Assembly: GCA_965149945.1 (NCBI GenBank)
Contig: CBCTTQ010000008.1
Span: 1-59,624 of the forward strand
Direction: 5' to 3'
Length of the DNA stretch: 59,624 nt
Source: JAHZFN01 sp965149945
GTDB lineage: Bacteria > Bacillota > Dehalobacteriia > UBA4068 > UBA4997
Below the pieces are notes generated by a model that saw only the letters and a program-made list of their open reading frames with translations, did no database searches and was not told where the DNA came from. The position numbers were made by a program, and so were the translations under genes. This document shows positions 44,390 through 52,805 of this stretch, one piece after another. Numbering within the stretch: the stretch's first letter is position 1; every line of letters begins with the position of its first letter.

Positions 44390-45068
44390 AGGTCTTTTCT
44401 CCAATACCCTTTACCGCCAAAATATCCTCAATCCGCTGAAATCCACCGTTCTTTTCTCGATAATCGATGATTGCCTGTCCTTTCGTATCCCCGATTCCGT
44501 CCAATGTTTTCAACTCTTCTAAAGTCGCCGTGTTCAAATTCACCATTTCCTCATCCGCTGCAGATACAGCCGTTTCTGTCTCATCTTCTGTTTCATCCGA
44601 AGCCGCGGCGGAAGCTGTCAGCCACTCTGTCGCGTCCACAGGGTTATCACGACTTTTGATATAATAGGTCTCTCCTGTCTCAGGTTTATGAGTAAAATCA
44701 AAATCACTCGTATCGCCGTCGGCGGCAACACCTACATATTCAACCAATTCCCGCAGGGTAGTGCTGCCGCTCAAACTAAAATATCCCGTCTTGCCGGCGG
44801 CGCCTTCCACCTTTACCACTACATCACTGCTGGCAACAGGATCACCGAACCCACTCGTCTGCAAAATATCGCCCGCTTCCGTCACATCCAAAAGGGGCTG
44901 TCCCTCCAAATACCGCGCGTATTTCATACCGGCGCCGAACATCAGTAATGCGACCACAGCCAATACCACTAACGCTCGCCGATAAGCCTTCTTACCGGCG
45001 GCGGGACGAGCGCGGATGGAATATTCTTCTCGTAATTCTTCATTTTCGTTTTTTTCTTTTCTGAGCAT
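44358..45068 (-). CDS. comEA: Competence DNA-binding protein ComEA
   Basis: 236 aa from ATG 45068 (GAGGGAG 9 nt upstream; an upstream start at 45188 lacks a site). A basic cytoplasmic start and one membrane helix (RALVVLAVVALLMFGAGM) are followed by a SLBB-like domain (VKVEGAAGKTGYFSLSGSTT) and, after a Glu/Thr/Ala linker, a helix-hairpin-helix pair (VNLNTATLEELKTLDGIGDTKGQAIIDYR and GGFQRIEDILAVKGIGEKTYEKL). It holds double-stranded DNA at the cell surface and hands it to ComEC. Ends in TGA inside the comEC start region. Confidence 0.94.
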   Translation of the reverse strand: MLRKEKNENEELREEYSIRARPAAGKKAYRRALVVLAVVALLMFGAGMKYARYLEGQPLLDVTEAGDILQTSGFGDPVASSDVVVKVEGAAGKTGYFSLSGSTTLRELVEYVGVAADGDTSDFDFTHKPETGETYYIKSRDNPVDATEWLTASAAASDETEDETETAVSAADEEMVNLNTATLEELKTLDGIGDTKGQAIIDYREKNGGFQRIEDILAVKGIGEKTYEKLKDRITV

Positions 45069-45275
45069 TCTTACCAAACTCCCTCTTGGGCATTTTCGTG
45101 CGCTGTCAATCATTTTCTTTTGTCCGATTAATCGGACTGTACAGTTTCTTTGTTTTATCATATCACAATTATTCTGCCATTTCGACAAAATTCGATAGAA
45201 TCCATCATTTTTTTTTGCATAAACGTTTTTTTTCTTCCCATACTAAAAATAAAATCGGAAAAGGAGCGTTTACCC

Positions 45276-46541
45276 GTGAGCATAATCAATGTTTATTCTG
45301 AAATCGGAAAACTGCAAACAGTTCTTTTGCACCGTCCGGGCAAAGAGTTAGAAAATTTGACTCCCGCCATGTTGGAAAGGCTGCTCTTTGATGACATTCC
45401 CTACCTGAAAGTAGCAAGAGAAGAGCATGATGCCTTTGCGGAAACACTGCGCAACAACGGCATCACCATTCTTTATCTGGAAGAATTGGCGGCGGAATCC
45501 CTAATTGATGAAGAGATTCGAACCGCCTTTATTGAGGAATTTTTGCGGGAGTCCGGTGTTCACAGCAAAAAAATCCGTCAGACACTGCGCGCGTATTTCG
45601 CAGATTTCAATAATCAAGAATTGATCAGCAGCTTGATGGCAGGTGTGCGCGTGCGGGATTTGACCCATTACTCCCCCAGTGGACTGCAAGAGCTGGTCTA
45701 CAGCCACTATCCCTTTGTGCTGGATCCCCTGCCCAATCTTTATTTTACCCGTGACCCCTTTGCCACCATCGGCAACGGCGTCACCATTAACGCCATGCGC
45801 ACTGAAACCCGCCGCAAAGAAACCCTCTTTGCCAAATATATTTTCAAACATCATCCGCGATTCGCCGCGGAAAACATTCCCATTTGGTACAACCGTAACG
45901 GCATCGCTTCCATCGAAGGCGGTGACGAACTTGTTTTAAGTAAAGAAATTTTGGCAGTAGGCATCTCCCAACGCACCGACGCGTATGCGGTGGAAATGCT
46001 GGCTCAGCGTCTCCTTGCCAACAGCACCTTCCGTACGGTATTGGCCTTTGAAATTCCATCCAGTCGCGCCTTCATGCATTTGGACACCGTTTTTACCATG
46101 ATTGATTATGATAAATTTACCATCCATCCGGAAATTGAAGGACCACTGAAAGTCTATGCCCTCAGCAAATCGGGCTGCGCCGATTCAGACGATCCGAACT
46201 GCGCCCTGCAAGACCCCGACCATGGTCTGGAAATTCGGCTGGAAGAATTATCGCTGTCCGAAATCTTAAAGAAATACCTGAAATTGGATGAAGTTACGCT
46301 AATCCGCTGCGCCGGCGGAGACATTATCGACGCTCCGCGCGAGCAGTGGAACGACGGCTCCAACACGTTGGCCATTGCTCCCGGCGAGGTCATTGTTTAT
46401 GACCGCAATTATGTTACCAATCAACTTTTGGTAGAAAACGGCGTCAAAATCCACCAAATTCCCAGTTCTGAATTGGCGAGGGGACGAGGCGGTCCCCGCT
46501 GCATGAGCATGCCTATCTATCGTCAAGACACATCGAGGTGA
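45276..46541 (+). CDS. arcA: Arginine deiminase
   Basis: 421 aa from GTG 45276, which has AAAGGAG about 10 nt upstream; longer readings to 45150 run into the divergent comEA promoter region. The guanidine-modifying enzyme fold has LLHRPGKELENLTP, the NLYFTRDPFATIGNGV block, EGGDELVL, the His in AFMHLDTVFT and the nucleophile Cys in GGPRCMSMPI near the end. It hydrolyses arginine to citrulline and ammonia. The carbamoyltransferase and carbamate kinase genes needed for ATP are not in the window; the transporter gene follows after 4 nt. Confidence 0.96.
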   Translation: MSIINVYSEIGKLQTVLLHRPGKELENLTPAMLERLLFDDIPYLKVAREEHDAFAETLRNNGITILYLEELAAESLIDEEIRTAFIEEFLRESGVHSKKIRQTLRAYFADFNNQELISSLMAGVRVRDLTHYSPSGLQELVYSHYPFVLDPLPNLYFTRDPFATIGNGVTINAMRTETRRKETLFAKYIFKHHPRFAAENIPIWYNRNGIASIEGGDELVLSKEILAVGISQRTDAYAVEMLAQRLLANSTFRTVLAFEIPSSRAFMHLDTVFTMIDYDKFTIHPEIEGPLKVYALSKSGCADSDDPNCALQDPDHGLEIRLEELSLSEILKKYLKLDEVTLIRCAGGDIIDAPREQWNDGSNTLAIAPGEVIVYDRNYVTNQLLVENGVKIHQIPSSELARGRGGPRCMSMPIYRQDTSR

Positions 46542-46545
46542 TTCC

Positions 46546-47955
46546 ATGGAAAAAGCCCTGAATCAAACAACAAGCAACAAAAAACGACGGTCCTTCCGAC
46601 TGCCTTCCGCTTTTGTCATCTTGCTCGCTATCATTGTCCTGCTGGCAATCCTCACTTGGCTCATCCCCGCAGGTCAGTACGATTATATCGAAGAAGGCGG
46701 CGTAATGAAGCCCATCGCCGGCACCTTCCATTATGTAACGCCCAATCCGCAAGGAGTCATCGATGTCATTTTAGCGCCCGTAAACGGATTCATCGACGGC
46801 ATTGAAATCATCACCTTCATTCTGATCATCGGCGGTTTTTTAGGTGTTGTAATGAAAACGGGAGCTATCAACAAAGGCATTGCTCACCTGATTCTTCGAT
46901 TAAACGGCAAAGAAAAATGGATGATTCCCATTTTAATGCTGTTTTTTGCCTTGGGCGGCAGTACCTATGGTATGGCGGAAGAAACCCTGCCTTTTTACCC
47001 GCTGCTGATTCCCGCTTTTTTGTCCGCCGGATATACCGCCCTGACCGCGGTGGCGGTAATCTTGCTGGGAGCGGGCTTAGGGGTCATCGCCTCCACCGTC
47101 AATCCTTTTGCCACCGGAATCGCCTCCGGATTCGCGGGTATTTCTCTGGGAGACGGCATTCTGTTGCGGCTGATAATTTTTTTGCTGCTGCTGGGAGCAG
47201 GCATCCGTTTTGTGATGCGTTATGCAGAAAAAAACAGAGATCACACTCGAGAAGCCGCAAATTTAAAAAATAAGGCTCCGGAACCCTTAACAAAAAAGGA
47301 TCGGCTTGTGTTGGTGTTATTTGCTTTTTCTTTTTTGCTGATGATCTATGCAGTCATCCCCTTTGATGAAATGGGCATCACCTTTCTGCCCACTTGGGGC
47401 TGGTGGTTTGCCGAACTTTCCGCCTGGTTTCTTTTCATGGCCATATTGATCGGAGTGCTTTACCGCATGAAGGAACTGGAAATCGGAGAATCTTTTATTC
47501 GCGGCGCCGCCGATATGCTGGGGGTAGTATTCATCATCGGGATTTCCCGAGGCATCACCATTATCATGAACGACGGAATGATCACCGATACTATTCTCCA
47601 TTACGGCGAGACGCTTCTTTCCGGGACGGGATCTTATCTCTTTGTCGGATTATCTTATCTTTTTTATCTACCCCTTAGTTTTCTGATTCCCAGCACCAGC
47701 GGTCTGGCCACTCTTTCCATGCCTATTTTAGCTCCCATGGCGGATTTCGCCGGCGTTTCCAGGGCTTTGATGGTGACCGTTTTCCAAAGCTCCTGCGGAC
47801 TGATTAATCTGATTACCCCCACTTCGGCGGTGGTCATGGGAGCGCTGGCTTTCGGGAAAATTTCTTATCCCCGCTGGATTCAATTTATCTGGAAATTCGT
47901 GTTGGTTATTTTCCTCTGCATCGGCGCTTTATTAACGGTTTCCGCTCTTTTTTAA
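46546..47955 (+). CDS. YfcC-family membrane transporter, probable arginine/ornithine exchanger
   Basis: 469 aa, 11-12 membrane helices. The YfcC/ArcD-like family pattern is present: SAFVILLAIIVLLAILTWLIPAGQY, GGSTYGMAEETLPFYPL, GVIASTVNPFATGIASGFAG, LIPSTSGLATLSMPILAP and FQSSCGLINLITPTSAVVMG. The position 4 nt after arcA implies exchange of arginine for ornithine or citrulline. Other members carry C4-dicarboxylates or have unknown substrates, so the substrate is inferred from context. AGGTG precedes ATG 46546. Confidence 0.88.
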   Translation: MEKALNQTTSNKKRRSFRLPSAFVILLAIIVLLAILTWLIPAGQYDYIEEGGVMKPIAGTFHYVTPNPQGVIDVILAPVNGFIDGIEIITFILIIGGFLGVVMKTGAINKGIAHLILRLNGKEKWMIPILMLFFALGGSTYGMAEETLPFYPLLIPAFLSAGYTALTAVAVILLGAGLGVIASTVNPFATGIASGFAGISLGDGILLRLIIFLLLLGAGIRFVMRYAEKNRDHTREAANLKNKAPEPLTKKDRLVLVLFAFSFLLMIYAVIPFDEMGITFLPTWGWWFAELSAWFLFMAILIGVLYRMKELEIGESFIRGAADMLGVVFIIGISRGITIIMNDGMITDTILHYGETLLSGTGSYLFVGLSYLFYLPLSFLIPSTSGLATLSMPILAPMADFAGVSRALMVTVFQSSCGLINLITPTSAVVMGALAFGKISYPRWIQFIWKFVLVIFLCIGALLTVSALF

Positions 47956-48015
47956 CTTTTTTGGCAAAGCGATATCGCCGCGGATTTTGTTTTCACATGA
48001 TGCTCTTTCACAGAA

Positions 48016-48049
48016 AAAAGCCTTCTTTCCTGTAAGAAAGAAGGCTTTT
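48016..48049. terminator. Bidirectional terminator after the arcA operon
   Basis: AAAAGCCTTCTTTC (48016-48029) pairs with GAAAGAAGGCTTTT (48036-48049), between convergent genes. Confidence 0.88.
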
Positions 48050-48072
48050 GATTTCTGTTTTGGATCGCTCTT

Positions 48073-49344
48073 TTATTCCGCCAAAAGTTTTTCCACAGAG
48101 GCCATTTTTACCGCCAAGCAGAACAGATCTGCGGCAACTTGCAGTTCTTCTACCGGAGGCAGAGAAGGAGCGATTCGGATATTTTTATCTTCGGGGTCTT
48201 TTTTGTAAGGGAAGGTAGCGCCCGCGCCGGTCAAAGTTACACCGGCTTCTTTGCACAAAGCGACAACACGTTTGGCACAGCCGGGCATAGTGTCAAAGGA
48301 GATAAAGTACCCGCCTTTCGGATTGGTCCACGAGCAGATATCCAAGTCGCCTAATTCTTTGGTCAGAGTAGCGATTACCGCATCAAATTTCGGTTTCATA
48401 ATTTCCGCGTGTTTTTTCATATGATTCAGCAAACCTTCATAACCGCCAAAATACGTAGTGTGGCGAAGTTGGTTCATTTTATCATGACCGATGGTCTGCG
48501 CACCCATCAATTTTTTGGTATAGGCGATATTAGCGGGAGAAGAAGAAAAGCCCGCAATCCCCGCGCCGGGGAAGGTAATTTTGGAAGTAGAGGCAAACTG
48601 ATACATTCTGTCTTCGTTGCCGGCTTTAACACATTCGTCGTAAAGATTCAGCAGTTTGTCAGTGTTATTGAAGTCCAAATGATGTACGCAATAAGCGTTA
48701 TCCCAGAAAATACGGAAATCGGGCGCGGCAGTTTTCATATTGGCAAGTCTTTTTACCACTTCGTCACTGTAGGTGATGCCGGTGGGATTGGCATACATGG
48801 GCACACACCAAATCCCTTTGATGGAAGCGTCATCAGCCACCAGTTTTTCTACCTGATCCATATCGGGACCTTCATCGGTCATCGCCACGGTAATCAGCTC
48901 AAAGCCCAGCTGTTCCGTCACACCGAAATGGCGGTCATAGCCGGGAGAAGGGCAAAGGAATTTCAATTTGCCCTGCTGAATCCAGGGAGTCGCTTCTTCG
49001 GAAACACCGAACAACAGCGCCCGCACTACCGTATCGTACATGATGTTCAGGCTGGAATTGCCGAACACAATGACATTTTCCGGAGCCATTCCCATCATCG
49101 CGCCCAACAGTTCCTTTGCTTCCTGAATACCGTCCAGTACACCGTAGTTTCTGATATCGGTGCCGTTAGCGGATTTCACGGGTTTAATGTCCAACATATC
49201 CATAGAAAGATCCAGCTGCGCCACGGCGGGTTTACCGCGAGCCATGTTCAGCGCCAGACCTTTTGCTTTATAGTCGGCATATTCTTGATTTAATTTGTTT
49301 TGATACTCTACCAATTGTTCCTTTGTCATTTCAGCCAAAGTCAT
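48073..49344 (-). CDS. Class I aminotransferase, PF12897-type (aspartate aminotransferase-like)
   Basis: 423 aa. A fold type I PLP enzyme: NMARGKPAVAQLDLS, FGNSSLNIMYD, PSPGYDRHFG, CVPMYANPTGITYSDEVV, IFWDNAYCVHHL and the PLP lysine in FASTSKITFPGAGIAGF. C-terminal GGYFISFDTMPG and RIAPSLPPVEEL are typical. The family is annotated as aspartate aminotransferase or MocR-like without a DNA-binding domain; the amino donor and acceptor cannot be told apart here. AGGTGATAACAAC precedes ATG 49344. Monocistronic. Confidence 0.88.
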   Translation of the reverse strand: MTLAEMTKEQLVEYQNKLNQEYADYKAKGLALNMARGKPAVAQLDLSMDMLDIKPVKSANGTDIRNYGVLDGIQEAKELLGAMMGMAPENVIVFGNSSLNIMYDTVVRALLFGVSEEATPWIQQGKLKFLCPSPGYDRHFGVTEQLGFELITVAMTDEGPDMDQVEKLVADDASIKGIWCVPMYANPTGITYSDEVVKRLANMKTAAPDFRIFWDNAYCVHHLDFNNTDKLLNLYDECVKAGNEDRMYQFASTSKITFPGAGIAGFSSSPANIAYTKKLMGAQTIGHDKMNQLRHTTYFGGYEGLLNHMKKHAEIMKPKFDAVIATLTKELGDLDICSWTNPKGGYFISFDTMPGCAKRVVALCKEAGVTLTGAGATFPYKKDPEDKNIRIAPSLPPVEELQVAADLFCLAVKMASVEKLLAE

Positions 49345-49481
49345 GTTGTTATCACCTCATAAATTTATTTGGAATAAACCAGTTCCTGCTTTCCATTATA
49401 ATATAAACCAGGTAAAGAAACAAGGGGCAATCGGCAGATATGGATCATATTTCTTTTTTTCAGTATAAAAATACTCCCGGT

Positions 49482-50306
49482 CTATGACGGCAGTTCCGTC
49501 AGCGGACGGAATTGATAACCCATTTCTTCCCAGCGCGTCAACAGTTCATCCAAAATATCGGCGTTGGTCTGAGAGGTGCTGTGCAGCAAAACGATGGCGC
49601 CGGGATGAACACGCGGGATCAGCTTGGCAAAGGCTTCCTCCCGGCTGGGTTGCTCCTCTTCCAACCAATCCACATAAGCCAACGACCAAAAAATGGTACG
49701 ATAACCCAATTCCTGTGCCATAGCCAAATTTTCTTCATTATATTTGCCTTGGGGCGGGCGATAAAATTTCAGCATTTCTTCCCCGGTCGCATCCCGATAA
49801 GCTTCCGCGGTAGCGTCCAATTCCGCCGCAAAATCAACAGAATTGGCAATTTGCGCCATATCGGGGTGCGTATTGGTATGATTGCCCACCAATTGTCCCG
49901 TCTCTACCATTTTTCGCACCAAATCCGGATGTTCACGAATATACGAACCCACCAAAAAGAAGGTGGCCTGCACCCCATGTTTTTCCAGCACCGACAAAAT
50001 CTGTTCCGTATGACCGTTTTCATAACCGGCATCAAAGGTCAAATACAAATTTTTTTCAGAGGTATCACCGATATAATACGCATCAAAGCCGGAAAGAAAT
50101 TCCTGAGTGGCATTGGCTACGGGCGGTTCTCCTTCTTGTTGAAAACTCAACCCCCAATTATCAGTCCCCCCTGCCGTCAACACGGCGACATAGTCTGTCA
50201 CCCGCGGATACACCACCGCGCCGATGAGCAGCAGCAGCCCCAAAAACAGCGCCACCACTACTGATTTTCTTTTCAGAAAGCACACCTTCATTTTTTCCGC
50301 GCTCAT
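49482..50306 (-). CDS. Membrane-anchored polysaccharide deacetylase
   Basis: 274 aa from ATG 50306, the best start after a weak GTGGAAAA site; the ATG at 50372 has none. One N-terminal membrane helix (VVVALFLGLLLLIGAVVYP) leads to an outside NodB domain: LTFDAGYENGHT (motif 1, Asp), LVGNHTNTHPDM (motif 2, His-His), RPPQGKYNEENL (motif 3), IFWSLAYVDW and VLLHSTS (motif 5). The first motif has TFDAGYEN instead of TFDDGP, as in the PdaA-like subfamily that acts on muramic lactam or other peptidoglycan sugars. A role in spore cortex or wall modification is likely. Confidence 0.88.
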   Translation of the reverse strand: MSAEKMKVCFLKRKSVVVALFLGLLLLIGAVVYPRVTDYVAVLTAGGTDNWGLSFQQEGEPPVANATQEFLSGFDAYYIGDTSEKNLYLTFDAGYENGHTEQILSVLEKHGVQATFFLVGSYIREHPDLVRKMVETGQLVGNHTNTHPDMAQIANSVDFAAELDATAEAYRDATGEEMLKFYRPPQGKYNEENLAMAQELGYRTIFWSLAYVDWLEEEQPSREEAFAKLIPRVHPGAIVLLHSTSQTNADILDELLTRWEEMGYQFRPLTELPS

Positions 50307-50397
50307 ATTTTTCCACGCCCTTTTCGTCTGTTCTCTGACACATCCTATGACAGGCCGCGGCATTTCATGCAAAAAAACAATCCGTCAAACTCACATC

Positions 50398-50426
50398 TTG
50401 ACAGAAAAAGAGACTATCGCTATGAT
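50398..50426 (+). promoter_or_regulatory. Promoter of the MerR-family gene
   Basis: TTGACA (50398-50403), 17 nt, TATGAT (50421-50426). Spacing is normal, unlike the 19-20 nt targets of many MerR activators. Confidence 0.75.
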
Positions 50427-50475
50427 AAAAAGAGAACAAAACGACCTTTTGAAAATCCACACAGGAGGAAACATT

Positions 50476-50811
50476 ATGGTTTATTCCATCAGTCAAGCCG
50501 CAAAAAAAATGAACCTCAGCACCTATACTCTGCGCTATTACGACAAAGAAGGACTGCTGCCCATGATCGAACGGAGTAACAACGGTGTCCGTGTTTTTAA
50601 AGAAGAAGATTTGGAATGGCTGCGACTGATTCACTGTTTGAAAGCCAGCGGAATGCCCATTAAAGAAATCAAACAATTCCTCGATTGGCAACAGGAAGGT
50701 GACAGCACTTTGGAAAAACGGCGAAATCTGTTTTACCAACGTAAAGCCATCATCGAGCAACAAATAGCCGATTTGGAAAAAACACTCAATTCCGTCAAAT
50801 ACAAATATTGA
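50476..50811 (+). CDS. MerR-family transcriptional regulator, C-terminally truncated by TGA
   Basis: 111 aa from ATG 50476 (AGGAGG 7 nt upstream). A winged MerR helix-turn-helix (YSISQAAKKMNLSTYTLRYYDKEGLLPMIERSNNGVRVF) is followed by WLRLIHCLKASGMPIKEIKQFLDW and a dimerization coiled coil (RRNLFYQRKAIIEQQIADLEKTLNSVKYK). Related proteins continue after YK with Cys-Trp and a FYDTA or YYETA tail. Here codon 112 is TGA and the same frame then reads FYDTAVAAG, so the tail is cut off. DNA binding and dimerization parts are intact. No adjacent target gene is obvious; the deacetylase gene is divergent. Confidence 0.85.
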   Translation: MVYSISQAAKKMNLSTYTLRYYDKEGLLPMIERSNNGVRVFKEEDLEWLRLIHCLKASGMPIKEIKQFLDWQQEGDSTLEKRRNLFYQRKAIIEQQIADLEKTLNSVKYKY

Positions 50812-50931
50812 TTTTATGACACGGCAGTGGCGGCCGGTTCCGCAGAAGCGCCGTCCCGTATGCCAAAGGAAGAAATCCCGTCGGAAATTCGAAAAGCCAT
50901 GGCCAACAGCAATCTTTTTCCCGCCGAATAA
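50812..50931 (+). other. In-frame continuation of the MerR gene beyond a TGA codon
   Basis: 39 codons open in the same frame directly after the TGA at 50809-50811, reading FYDTAVAAGSAEAPSR and ending SEIRKAMANSNLFPAE with TAA at 50929. It looks like the usual effector tail of this MerR subfamily, with TGA standing where Trp is expected. It could be produced by readthrough or be a recent relic. Confidence 0.6.
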
Positions 50932-50979
50932 GTTTTTCCTAACAATCTTTTTATACAAACAACAAACCTGTTCAAAACA

Positions 50980-51014
50980 AAAACTCTCGCGCCCTGTTAG
51001 GGATCGAGAGTTTT
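50980..51014. terminator. Terminator between merR and gerW
   Basis: AAAACTCTCG (50980-50989) pairs with CGAGAGTTTT (51005-51014); CCCT/AGGG pair inside. It serves both convergent genes. Confidence 0.85.
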
Positions 51015-51032
51015 TTGCTGTTTCCGCACAGT

Positions 51033-51419
51033 TTATACATTTTCTTTGTTTTTACCGAAAAGAGAAGTAATCTTTTCAATCAAGCCGGGAATCGCGTCCA
51101 GAAGAGCGTCCACCGCGTCGCCGCCGCCTTCCACGGGAATAAACTTCACTTCTCCGTTGTTAGCAACCAAAAAACCCACGGGTTTCACAGCCATACCGCC
51201 GCCGGCGCCACCGCCGAAAGGCAATTCCTCACTGTCGGCTTTCATGGCATATTCGCCGCCGCCGGCGCCAAAACCGATGGAAACTTTAGAAATGGGTACA
51301 ATACAAACACCATTACCCAAATGCATGGCTTCCCCCACCACAGTATTAACATTGATCATTTTTCGTAAGTTGTCCATAGATGTTCCCAGCAATCCTTCGA
51401 TATGGGAATTCGCTGTCAT
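51033..51419 (-). CDS. gerW: GerW-family sporulation protein (YtfJ)
   Basis: 128 aa from ATG 51419 (GAGGTG 7 nt upstream; ATG 51461 is rejected). The family pattern is complete: IEGLLGTSMDNLRKMINVNTVVGEAM, VCIVPISKVSIGFGAGGGEY, the Gly-rich ELPFGGGAGGGMAVKPVGFLV and the C-terminal amphipathic helix DALLDAIPGLIEKITSLF. GerW is a small cytoplasmic-side spore protein needed for normal germination in Bacillus. It pairs with the DUF2953 gene upstream, the ytfI-ytfJ order seen in spore formers. It implies a sporulating ancestor or organism. Confidence 0.92.
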   Translation of the reverse strand: MTANSHIEGLLGTSMDNLRKMINVNTVVGEAMHLGNGVCIVPISKVSIGFGAGGGEYAMKADSEELPFGGGAGGGMAVKPVGFLVANNGEVKFIPVEGGGDAVDALLDAIPGLIEKITSLFGKNKENV

Positions 51420-51518
51420 TCCGATCACCTCATTTTGTTTTTTTCTCATTGTTTTTTTCATTGATTATGCTCATAATATGCCGCAAACCGCGACGAAATG
51501 TTTCGGCATCCCGCCCGA

Positions 51519-52166
51519 CTATTGATCAGCAGCCGGAGAAAGCTGTCGATTCTTTTTTCTGCGCTGAAGATACACCATCAACACCCGCGCCGCCAGCAAG
51601 ACCAAGTCACCTACACGCAACATCACCTGTAAAGTCCACCGAGCCGACCATGGATGTTCCAAGTCCACGCCAAAATCCATTATCGGTGTTTGGGTAAACG
51701 TCTTTACTCGATGGCTGAGAAAAGCAAACCCACCGCCGAACAATGTCCAAAGCACGCCGCAGGCAATACCGGAATGAAACGGATCCCCGGACAAATTCGC
51801 CCTCAGTTCCAATTCTTCCACTCTGGTTCTGCTCAATGCGCTTTCCAGCAAAACACGCAAATCCTCCCCGGTAAAAGGATTTTTTCGCCGGGAAGCATCT
51901 TCCTTATCCGTTTTGCGGCGTCCGAATCGCAAAAACCGGCGCTGTCTTTTTTGCTCTTCTTGGTCAGCATCTTTTTTTTTGCCAAAGGGTCGATCCTGAA
52001 TGTCCACAATTTTGATCTTGCCGGGGAAAATTCCGAAGGGCCGTAAAATCACCGACAAATTCAACCGCTCTGAAGCGTTTCCTTCCACCCGCACACGAAT
52101 GGGGTGCAAATTCGCCAAAAGCAAAACCGCCAAGATGACCAAAATCACTATCAGCCACCACTGCAT
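51519..52166 (-). CDS. DUF2953 membrane protein (YtfI-like), sporulation-linked
   Basis: 215 aa from ATG 52166 (AAGGAG 8 nt upstream). An N-terminal membrane helix (WWLIVILVILAVLLLANL) leads to RVRVEGNASERLNLSVILRPFGIFPGKIKI, a charged linker (KKKDADQEEQKRQRR), the helical ELELRANLSGDPFHSGIACGVLWTLFGG region and a C-terminal hydrophobic stretch (VGDLVLLAARVLMVYL). This is the usual DUF2953 layout. The function is unknown; it is conserved next to gerW/ytfJ. Confidence 0.85.
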   Translation of the reverse strand: MQWWLIVILVILAVLLLANLHPIRVRVEGNASERLNLSVILRPFGIFPGKIKIVDIQDRPFGKKKDADQEEQKRQRRFLRFGRRKTDKEDASRRKNPFTGEDLRVLLESALSRTRVEELELRANLSGDPFHSGIACGVLWTLFGGGFAFLSHRVKTFTQTPIMDFGVDLEHPWSARWTLQVMLRVGDLVLLAARVLMVYLQRRKKNRQLSPAADQ

Positions 52167-52327
52167 CACATAATCTCCTTTTCTGCTCTTTCCTTTATTT
52201 TAACAAATTTTTCCACAGATGTAAAACCCTTTTCCGAGAAAGCGCCCGAAAAATATATCTCACATCCGATATCTCTCTGGCGGAATCCTCTTTTAGTATA
52301 TCCGCCTTTCCCTTCCTTAAACAAAAA

Positions 52328-52354
52328 CCCCCTCTTCCGCTTTCGGAGAGGGGG
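52328..52354 (-). terminator. Terminator of the molbindin gene
   Basis: CCCCCTCT-TCCG and CGGA-GAGGGGG form an 11-bp stem; on the minus strand TTTTTGTTT follows. It lies 20 nt after the stop at 52375. Confidence 0.8.
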
Positions 52355-52374
52355 CAAAGTCACCGGAGAAAATA

Positions 52375-52587
52375 TTACTCTTCCACCGCCAACATCACTT
52401 GCGTAGATTTTACCAAAGCCACCATTTCTTTCCCGACTTCCACTTGCAAATCTTTCAAAGCATCCATGGTAATGGTAGCGCTGATTTTTTGACCACATGC
52501 CATTTCCATCGTTACCAAAGCGTGCACTTCACCTTCGATAATTCTGACTACCTTTCCTTTTATCTGATTGCCCGCGCTGACTTTCAC
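52375..52587 (-). CDS. Molbindin (single Mop/TOBE domain), molybdate/tungstate binding
   Basis: 70 aa from GTG 52587, 8 nt after AAAGGTGG; the GTG at 52599 overlaps that site. One Mop domain: VKVSAGNQIKGKVVRIIEGEV, ALVTMEMACGQKISATITMDALKDL, then VGKEMVALVKSTQVMLA. Such 70-aa proteins form hexamers that store or buffer molybdate or tungstate in the cytosol. No molybdate transport or cofactor gene lies nearby. Confidence 0.9.
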   Translation of the reverse strand: MKVSAGNQIKGKVVRIIEGEVHALVTMEMACGQKISATITMDALKDLQVEVGKEMVALVKSTQVMLAVEE

Positions 52588-52740
52588 CGCGATCACCACC
52601 TTTCTTGCAATATTTCAGCAGAAAAATTCTTTTCAATATTCTTGAAAAATATTCTTACAAAAATGTCATAACACGCCGCTGCCATAAAATCAATTAATAT
52701 GTTGGCTCTTATTCATAGAACTATTTTATGGATAAGCAAA

Positions 52741-52771
52741 AAAGAGCTCCGCCTTGAGGCGGAAGCTCTTT
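52741..52771 (-). terminator. Terminator after the amidohydrolase gene
   Basis: AAAGAGCT-CCGCC (52741-52753) pairs with GGCGG-A-AGCTCTTT (52758-52771), loop TTGA. Confidence 0.85.
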
Positions 52772-52805
52772 CATCGTACACTACCGGTACATTTTTTAAA
52801 ATGGA

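Noticed and set aside
50809..50811. TGA decoded as Trp or selenocysteine throughout the genome
   Set aside because: TGA is the natural end of arcA, comEA and the giant SLH gene at family-typical positions, and no SECIS-like hairpin is evident after either internal TGA.
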